Origin: an uncultured Clostridia bacterium
GTDB lineage: Bacteria; Bacillota; Clostridia; Christensenellales; UBA1242
DNA: 11,419 nt
Assembly: GCA_946612575.1 (NCBI GenBank)
Contig: CAMOEU010000013.1
Coordinates: forward strand, 1-11,419
Direction of reading: 5' to 3'
Positions 6,978 through 11,419 of this stretch are shown one piece after another (positions within the stretch are counted from its first letter, which is position 1; each line of letters starts with the position of its first letter). Below the pieces are notes generated by a model. That model saw nothing but the letters and a program-made list of their open reading frames with translations. It did not search any database and was not told the DNA's origin. A program made the position numbers and the translations under genes.

Positions 6978-8279
6978 ATGAGATTAAAAAACAAAAATGT
7001 GCTTGTTTATGGGCTTGGAAGAAGTGGAAGAGCGGTCATAACCGTGCTCAGAGAAAATGGTGCTTTTGTCAGTTTTTATGACGACAACATAGATTTTTTG
7101 GGGTATGTTGGTTTTGAGAAAAACCCGTTTGGGAAGACTTATGATTTTGTTGTTGTAAGTCCAGGTGTGAAATGCATTGGAAACAAGCTTTTGGAAGATT
7201 TTCAAAGAAGAAACATTCCGATTTTGTCCGAACTTGATTTTGGCTTTTTGCTATGCAAAGGCAAAGTCATTGGCATAACTGGCACAAACGGAAAAACGAC
7301 TGTCAGTATGCTTACACACAAAATATTGAAAACTGCAGGATATGATTCTGTCTTGTGTGGGAATATCGGACTGCCACTTTCTATGGTCGCAAAGAAAACA
7401 ACAAGAAAGACAGTTGTTGTTTGTGAGGTTTCAAATTTTCAGCTTGAGTTAAGCCGTTTCTTTAGGGCAAACATTGCATGTGTGACAAACCTTAAACCAG
7501 ATCATATCGACAGGCACGGAAGTTTTGAAGAATATCGCAGAGTGAAAAGCAAGATTTGTCAAAATATGAAATGGACAGACAATCTTGTTTTAAACTTTGA
7601 TGATGAAGAAGCAAAATATATGATTTTTCATAAAAAATTTGAATATTTTTCAAAGCAAATTTTGCATAAGGGGACTTATGTCAAAAACGATTTTGTTTAT
7701 CACAACAAAAAGAAACTTTTTGACAAAAACATCATAAGACTTTTGGGTGAAAAAAATCTTGAAAATGTGCTTGCAAGTGTGGCAATATGTTCAAACTTTA
7801 ATGTGAAGAAACAAGATTACGAAAAGGCAATTTCGTCATTTGTCCCTGCTTCACACAGAATGGAAATTGTGGGGAAAGTTGGGGAAGTGACTTTTGTTGA
7901 TGATAGCAAGGCGACAAATGTTTCAAGCACAGTGGCTTGTGCTTTGGCATTTAGCGACAAAAGCATAATTCTTCTGCTTGGCGGACAAGGGAAAGATATC
8001 TCATATGACGAGATTTTCACTTGTGGAGTGACTTACAAAAAAATTGTGTGTTTTGGGCAGGAAGCGGAAAATATAGCAAAAACAGCAAAAAAATACAATT
8101 GTTCATACGAAACTTTTTCTTGTTTGAAGGATGCGGTTTTGTTTGCTTCAAACATTTCAAAAAAGGGTGACTTTGTTTTGCTTAGCCCAGCTTGCTCAAG
8201 TTTTGATGAATTTGAAAGTTATGCCGAAAGGGGAGAAAAATTTAAAGAATTTGTTTTGGAATTTGTCAATGAAAAGTAA
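6978..8279 (+). CDS. murD: UDP-MurNAc-L-alanine--D-glutamate ligase MurD
   Basis: MurD adds D-Glu to UDP-MurNAc-L-Ala. The 433-residue protein opens with a Rossmann-type domain carrying YGLGRSG (11-17). It continues with P-loop GTNGKTT (102-108), EVSNFQLE (150-157, usually ELSSFQLE), NLKPDHIDRHG (171-181), HRME (293-296), DDSKATN (308-314), LGGQGKD (334-340) and the C-terminal SPACSSFDEF (403-412), all diagnostic for MurD. ATG 6978 is chosen because AAAGG (6966-6970) lies seven bases upstream and the product starts at the usual point before the Rossmann fold. The upstream extension to 6936 lies inside mraY and adds nothing homologous. The mraY stop is 10 bases before the start. The last 11 bases overlap ftsW. 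Confidence 0.97.
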   Translation: MRLKNKNVLVYGLGRSGRAVITVLRENGAFVSFYDDNIDFLGYVGFEKNPFGKTYDFVVVSPGVKCIGNKLLEDFQRRNIPILSELDFGFLLCKGKVIGITGTNGKTTVSMLTHKILKTAGYDSVLCGNIGLPLSMVAKKTTRKTVVVCEVSNFQLELSRFFRANIACVTNLKPDHIDRHGSFEEYRRVKSKICQNMKWTDNLVLNFDDEEAKYMIFHKKFEYFSKQILHKGTYVKNDFVYHNKKKLFDKNIIRLLGEKNLENVLASVAICSNFNVKKQDYEKAISSFVPASHRMEIVGKVGEVTFVDDSKATNVSSTVACALAFSDKSIILLLGGQGKDISYDEIFTCGVTYKKIVCFGQEAENIAKTAKKYNCSYETFSCLKDAVLFASNISKKGDFVLLSPACSSFDEFESYAERGEKFKEFVLEFVNEK

Positions 8280-9375
8280 AAAAATATTCGCAAACAAAAA
8301 AGTGATTTTGGTCTGTTTGATTGTTTTGTTTTTGGTTGGCTTTGGTTGTGTGATGGTGTATAGTGCAAGTTGTTATTCAGCAAACTATCACTATGGCAAT
8401 GAGTTTTTCTTTTTGTTTAAGCAGATTTTTGGTGTTGTGCTTGGTCTGTGTTTTTTGATTTTTTTCTCATTTGTTGACTATCACATTTTGAAGAAATTTA
8501 AATATATCATTTTGGCGGTTTGTGTGGTGATGCTTGCTCTTGTGTTTGTGCCGGGGATTGGGATGCAGAGTTATGGTGCAAACAGATGGATAAGCCTTTT
8601 TGGAATTTCTATTCAACCATCCGAAGTGACCAAATTTGCACTTGTTTTGTTTTTGGCTAGTTTCCTATCAGAAAACTATGACAAAATCAAATCACTTAAA
8701 GGACTTTTTCCACCGCTCTGTGTCGCAGGAATTTTGTGTGTGCTTGTGATTATCGAACCAAGTATGAGTGTGACAATGTGCCTTGCTTTTGTGACATTTT
8801 TTATGCTCGTAATTGGCGGAATGACAAAAAAGCACACACTGCTGTTTTCTGGTCTTGCTGCTTCTTGTGTGCCTATTCTCATTTTGTCAGAGCCTTACAG
8901 AATGAAAAGATTGTTTGCTTTTCTAAATCCTTGGGCAAGCCCACAAGGCGAAGGGTTTCAACTTATTCAATCGCTGTATGGACTTGGAAATGGCGGGCTT
9001 TTTGGAGTTGGAATTTTCAATTCAAGACAAAAATATTTGTTCTTGCCATTTGCCGAATCTGACTTTATATTTTCTGTTATTGGCGAAGAATGTGGACTTT
9101 TTGGCTCAGTTTGTCTTATGTGCATCTATGCGATTTTGGTTTTTCTTCTCTTCAAAATTGGACTCAATGCAAAAGATAGGTTTGGCTGTTTGCTTTCTTG
9201 TGGTGTGGGGCTTGTGATTGGAGTGCAAACACTTCTCAATATCGCAGTTGTCACAGGCAGCATTCCACCAACAGGTTTGCCACTTCCATTTATCTCAAGT
9301 GGTGGGACAAGTGTTGCTGTTTTTATGGCGGCAATTGGGGTGTGTCTCAACATCTCAAAGCAGAGCAAAATGTAG
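8269..9375 (+). CDS. ftsW: FtsW, SEDS-family septal peptidoglycan glycosyltransferase
   Basis: FtsW polymerises lipid II into septal glycan strands together with a class B penicillin-binding protein. The 368-residue multispanning protein shows SEDS-family signatures: GANRWISLFGISIQPSEVTK (103-122), EPSMSV (163-168), NGGLFGVGIFNSRQK (241-255), ESDFIFSVIGEE (263-274) and PPTGLPLPFISSGGTS (333-348). Asp265 matches the catalytic aspartate of SEDS enzymes. RodA and SpoVE are close relatives, but the position after murD in a dcw cluster favours FtsW. ATG 8269 overlaps the end of murD by 11 bases with only a weak GGA (8258-8260) upstream, so translational coupling is likely. The longer frame from 8131 lies inside murD and is rejected. 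Confidence 0.94.
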   Translation: MKSKKIFANKKVILVCLIVLFLVGFGCVMVYSASCYSANYHYGNEFFFLFKQIFGVVLGLCFLIFFSFVDYHILKKFKYIILAVCVVMLALVFVPGIGMQSYGANRWISLFGISIQPSEVTKFALVLFLASFLSENYDKIKSLKGLFPPLCVAGILCVLVIIEPSMSVTMCLAFVTFFMLVIGGMTKKHTLLFSGLAASCVPILILSEPYRMKRLFAFLNPWASPQGEGFQLIQSLYGLGNGGLFGVGIFNSRQKYLFLPFAESDFIFSVIGEECGLFGSVCLMCIYAILVFLLFKIGLNAKDRFGCLLSCGVGLVIGVQTLLNIAVVTGSIPPTGLPLPFISSGGTSVAVFMAAIGVCLNISKQSKM

Positions 9376-9390
9376 GACATGCTTTTTTTT
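9362..9390 (+). terminator. possible weak terminator overlapping the ftsW stop
   Basis: AGAGCA pairs with TGCTTT (one G-U pair) and TGT pairs with ACA around the loop AGG. Three adenines bulge out on the left side and a run of eight T follows the core TGC. The ftsW TAG is partly in the stem and loop. The broken stem makes it weak. If it works, it separates the murC-to-ftsW unit from what follows. Confidence 0.35.
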
Positions 9391-9399
9391 GAAAAAGTT

Positions 9400-9428
9400 T
9401 TTAAAATCGAAAAAACTTATGTTATACT
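9400..9428 (+). promoter_or_regulatory. candidate extended -10 promoter for the P-loop kinase gene
   Basis: TGTTATACT (9420-9428) is an extended -10 element (TG, one base, TATACT). Seventeen bases upstream of the hexamer is TTTAAA (9400-9405), a poor -35, which is typical where an extended -10 compensates. Initiation near 9435 would leave a very short leader that begins within the Shine-Dalgarno site AAAGGAG (9434-9440). Confidence 0.45.
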
Positions 9429-9447
9429 TAAGAAAAGGAGAGAGAAT

Positions 9448-9954
9448 ATGGGAAAGATTATTGCAGCATTTGCTGGAGTTGGCAAAAGTTATGTTGGACA
9501 AAAATATCCAAATGTGTTGGATTTGGAGTCAACATATTTTAAATGGCTAGAAAATGGTGTTGCACATCTGACAGAAGAAGAGAGAAAAGGCAGAAAGGAC
9601 AGGGTTTTAAATCCACTTTGGCCACAAAATTATATTGAAGAAATTTTAAAGCAAAAAGATAAGTATGATATTGTGCTTATTCAACTTAGTCATAAAAGGC
9701 TTAAAAATGAGCAAATCTTTGAGTATTTTGACAAGCACAAGATTGATTATTATGTAGCAAGGCCAAATTTGACTGGCTGGAAATGTATTGAACAACGACT
9801 AAGAGACAGAGGAAACACAGAAGAATTTGTTGGTCAAGTTAGAGATAATTTCAATGTTTTTATTGAAGAATTTTCCAAACCTAAATATAAACAAATAATA
9901 ATAGATGACGGAAAATTTTTGGAAGATGCTCTTATAAAAAATAAGTTGTTATAA
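9448..9954 (+). CDS. small phage-type P-loop NTPase / putative nucleotide kinase
   Basis: This 168-residue protein begins with a beta strand and a short P-loop, AFAGVGKSY (7-15). It is followed by DLESTYFKW (25-33), NPLWPQNYIEEI (55-66), a strand ending in a Ser-His pair (DIVLIQLSHK, 74-83) and an arginine-rich lid-like segment (RLRDRG, 117-122). The order (A-F-x-G-x-G-K-[ST]-Y, D-x-[ED]-S, N-P-x-x-P-x-N-Y-I, S-H-K, R-x-x-R-G) resembles small kinase-like ATPases common in phages and prophages of Bacillota, as I recall that family. It is not a cell-wall enzyme and not MurG. The start is ATG 9448, with AAAGGAG eight bases before it. Translation ends in tandem TAA stops. The protein has one Cys in 168 residues, whereas most neighbours have about 3-4 per cent, which hints at a foreign origin. 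The substrate, perhaps a nucleoside or nucleotide, is inference. Confidence 0.75.
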   Translation: MGKIIAAFAGVGKSYVGQKYPNVLDLESTYFKWLENGVAHLTEEERKGRKDRVLNPLWPQNYIEEILKQKDKYDIVLIQLSHKRLKNEQIFEYFDKHKIDYYVARPNLTGWKCIEQRLRDRGNTEEFVGQVRDNFNVFIEEFSKPKYKQIIIDDGKFLEDALIKNKLL

Positions 9955-9956
9955 TA

Positions 9957-9988
9957 AGGCAGAGATAAAACTCTCTGCTTCTTTTTTT
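9957..9988 (+). terminator. intrinsic terminator after the P-loop kinase gene
   Basis: GCAGAGA (9959-9965) pairs perfectly with TCTCTGC (9972-9978) around the loop TAAAAC. The stem can be extended by a G-U and an A-T pair, and CTTTTTTT (9981-9988) follows. It starts two bases after the kinase stop codon and lies before murA, so it should separate the two transcriptionally. Confidence 0.85.
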
Positions 9989-9993
9989 ATAAT
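9988..9993 (+). promoter_or_regulatory. possible -10 element for murA
   Basis: A consensus TATAAT begins at the last T of the terminator's T-run, 18 bases before the murA ATG. The sequence at the -35 distance (9965-9970, ATAAAA) is poor and there is no TG extension. In AT-rich DNA this could be chance, but murA would need some promoter downstream of the terminator. Confidence 0.3.
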
Positions 9994-10011
9994 TTTTTCA
10001 TATAAAAATAT

Positions 10012-11265
10012 ATGGAAAACAAATTTATCATAAATGGAAAAACCAAACTTTTTGGCAGTGTGAATGTCGATGGGGCAAAAAATTCGCTTCTTCCTGTTTT
10101 GGCTGCAACGGTGCTGTGTGATGGTGAAATTGAGATAAAAAACTTTGTCAATCTTGAAGATGTCAAAGTTATGCTTGAAATATTAAAAACTCTCGGAATT
10201 TCGTCAAAAATTGATTCCGGAAGTTGTTTTTTGCAAACAAAAAATGTGAAAAACGGCAAAATAACACACGAATTGTCAAAAAAACTTAGGGCATCAATTT
10301 TTCTTTTGGGTGCTCTTTTGGGAAGGTTTAGAAGTGCGGTTGTTGCCTTCCCAGGTGGATGCAAAATTGGAGAAAGACCGATTGATATTCACCTGAAAAG
10401 TTTTAGGTCGCTTGGTGTGAAAATCATCGAAATGCACGGATACATCTTTTGTGATGCAAGCAAAATGAAAAGCGGGAGTGTTGTTTTGGATTTCCCTTCT
10501 GTGGGTGCAACTGAAAGTTTGATGATGTGTGCATCTGTGCTTGCGGGCAAAACAATCATCAAAAATGCCGCAAAAGAGCCGGAGATTGTGGACTTGCAAA
10601 ACTTTTTAAACAAAATGGGTGCAAAAGTTTTTGGTGCAGGCAGTGACACTATTGAAATTGAAGGTGTAAAATCTTTGCGGGGTGGAGAGTTTTCCGTTAT
10701 GCCAGACAGAATTGTCGCTGGCACATATCTTCTTGCAACAGCGACTTGTGGCGGTGATGTGACTGTTTGCGGAGCAAAAGCAGAGCATAATCAGAGTTTG
10801 ATTTCGTTTTTGAAAGAAACCGCTTGCCAAATTGAAATTTTTAGTGATAAAATAAGATTGAAAGCAGATAAAAGACTTTCTTCAATACCTCTGATTCAAA
10901 CAAATCCGTTTCCACTTTTTCCGACAGACTTGCAATCACAAATGCTTGTTTTGCAAAGTGTGAGCGAAGGCTCTTGTGTTTTGCAAGAAACAGTTTTTGA
11001 AAACAGGTTTGGATGTGCGAGCGAACTTAAGAAGATGGGTGCAAAAATAATTGTCAAAAACCAATTTGCACACATTCAGGGAGTTGAGAAACTTTTTGGG
11101 GCAGATGTCTATGCGACTGACCTAAGATGCGGGGCTGCACTTGTTGCGGCAGGAATGAAGGCAGAAGGCTACACGACAGTCTATAATGTTTCCTTGATAG
11201 ACAGGGGTTATGAGAGAATTGAAGAAAAATACAATCTTTTGGGAGCGGACATTAAAAGGATATAA
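10012..11265 (+). CDS. murA: UDP-N-acetylglucosamine 1-carboxyvinyltransferase MurA
   Basis: MurA catalyses the first committed step of peptidoglycan synthesis, transferring enolpyruvate from PEP to UDP-GlcNAc. The 417-residue protein has the family's length and N-terminal GAKN (21-24). The active-site loop PGGCKIGERPIDIH (114-127) carries Cys117, the residue attacked by fosfomycin in Cys-type MurA. SVGATE (163-168), FPTDLQSQ (303-310, catalytic Asp306), ENRFGCASELKKMGA (330-344) and DRGYE (397-401) follow. Cys rather than Asp at 117 predicts fosfomycin sensitivity at the enzyme level. ATG 10012 fits the family start exactly, but the upstream bases (9990-10011) contain no Shine-Dalgarno sequence, unusual in this window. 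Initiation may therefore be leaderless or depend on an unstructured AT-rich leader. ftsQ follows within three bases. Confidence 0.97.
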   Translation: MENKFIINGKTKLFGSVNVDGAKNSLLPVLAATVLCDGEIEIKNFVNLEDVKVMLEILKTLGISSKIDSGSCFLQTKNVKNGKITHELSKKLRASIFLLGALLGRFRSAVVAFPGGCKIGERPIDIHLKSFRSLGVKIIEMHGYIFCDASKMKSGSVVLDFPSVGATESLMMCASVLAGKTIIKNAAKEPEIVDLQNFLNKMGAKVFGAGSDTIEIEGVKSLRGGEFSVMPDRIVAGTYLLATATCGGDVTVCGAKAEHNQSLISFLKETACQIEIFSDKIRLKADKRLSSIPLIQTNPFPLFPTDLQSQMLVLQSVSEGSCVLQETVFENRFGCASELKKMGAKIIVKNQFAHIQGVEKLFGADVYATDLRCGAALVAAGMKAEGYTTVYNVSLIDRGYERIEEKYNLLGADIKRI

Positions 11266-11267
11266 AT

Positions 11268-11419
11268 TTGAAAAAAAAGCTTGTGATTTCTCTTTCAATA
11301 ATTTTTGGCATAATTGCGATTATGCTTATCCTTTTTTGGACTTTGTTTGGACTTTCTTCCGTCACAGTTGAGTTTCATTCCACAACAAAAAACCTTACAG
11401 TAAGTGAAGAAGAAATTGT
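11268..11419 (+). CDS. ftsQ: FtsQ/DivIB-like cell-division protein, 3' end outside the window
   Basis: Fifty codons are visible, starting at TTG 11268. AAAAGGA (11254-11260) lies seven bases upstream inside the end of murA. The product starts Met-Lys-Lys-Lys, then has one hydrophobic helix (about 5-29). It continues into an extracytoplasmic segment, VTVEFHSTTKNLTVSEEEI (32-50), resembling the beginning of a POTRA domain (strand, then a helix introduced by S-x-E-E-I). A short basic N-terminus, one membrane anchor, a POTRA-like start and the position after murA match FtsQ/DivIB, a bitopic divisome protein. Too little is present to exclude another single-pass membrane protein. Confidence 0.7.
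   Translation, partial: MKKKLVISLSIIFGIIAIMLILFWTLFGLSSVTVEFHSTTKNLTVSEEEI

Noticed and set aside
5942..8268. Longer N-termini for MraY (from 5942), MurD (from 6936) and FtsW (from 8131).
   Set aside because: The extensions lie inside the upstream genes and add no conserved residues. Internal ATGs give the family's normal start and, for MraY and MurD, have better-placed ribosome-binding sites.
9448..9954. The P-loop gene as a diverged murG or another wall enzyme.
   Set aside because: It is half the length of MurG, has a clear ATP-binding loop and shows no glycosyltransferase motifs.
290..10830. Many minus-strand and alternate-frame open frames of 60-140 codons.
   Set aside because: They lie inside well-supported cell-wall genes, have no family motifs or proper start signals, and their translations look like AT-rich complementary-strand noise.
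2..11265. Possible reassigned TGA codon (code 4 or 25), because none of the ten visible stops is TGA.
   Set aside because: No TGA occurs in frame in any gene and every Trp is TGG. Six TAA and four TAG in ten stops is compatible with an AT-rich standard-code genome.
1..11419. tRNA, rRNA, CRISPR array, insertion sequence or prophage attachment repeats.
   Set aside because: Almost all of the window is coding. No direct-repeat arrays, transposase genes, terminal inverted repeats or tRNA-like cloverleaves were seen, and no obvious direct repeats flank the kinase cassette.

Overview
The window is a peptidoglycan-precursor and cell-division (dcw-type) gene cluster, with every gene on the + strand. 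The DNA is AT-rich, starts include GTG and TTG, and Shine-Dalgarno sites are mostly GGAG-like. Most proteins are unusually rich in cysteine, and the MurE signature DNPR predicts meso-diaminopimelate peptidoglycan. Together these suggest a strictly anaerobic, low-GC Bacillota (Clostridia-like, probably an uncultured gut lineage). That placement is inference from gene order and composition, not a search result. The standard genetic code fits: Trp is always TGG and no gene is interrupted by TGA.

Layout. Positions 1-1210 hold the 3' part of murC (its start lies outside the window). An alpha/beta hydrolase of unknown substrate (1221-1946) follows, then a MurF-type ligase (1948-3357) whose usual N-terminal substrate domain is replaced by three predicted membrane helices, then ddl (3364-4479). 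After an 84-base gap come murE (4564-6015), mraY (6005-6967), murD (6978-8279) and ftsW (8269-9375), tightly packed with two 11-base overlaps. Where many dcw clusters carry murG, there is instead a small phage-type P-loop NTPase or nucleotide kinase gene (9448-9954), with its own extended -10 promoter and a strong intrinsic terminator. murA (10012-11265) and the first 50 codons of an ftsQ/divIB-like gene (11268 to the window end) close the window.

How the genes work together. MurA starts UDP-MurNAc synthesis from UDP-GlcNAc (MurB is not in the window). MurC adds the first amino acid, MurD adds D-Glu and MurE adds meso-DAP. Ddl makes D-Ala-D-Ala and MurF attaches it. MraY moves the precursor to undecaprenyl phosphate as lipid I. 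MurG, which would make lipid II, is absent here and must be encoded elsewhere. FtsW polymerises septal glycan strands and FtsQ/DivIB organises the divisome.

The points most worth a second look are the membrane-anchored MurF with its coupled hydrolase, and the self-contained phage-like kinase cassette in the murG slot.
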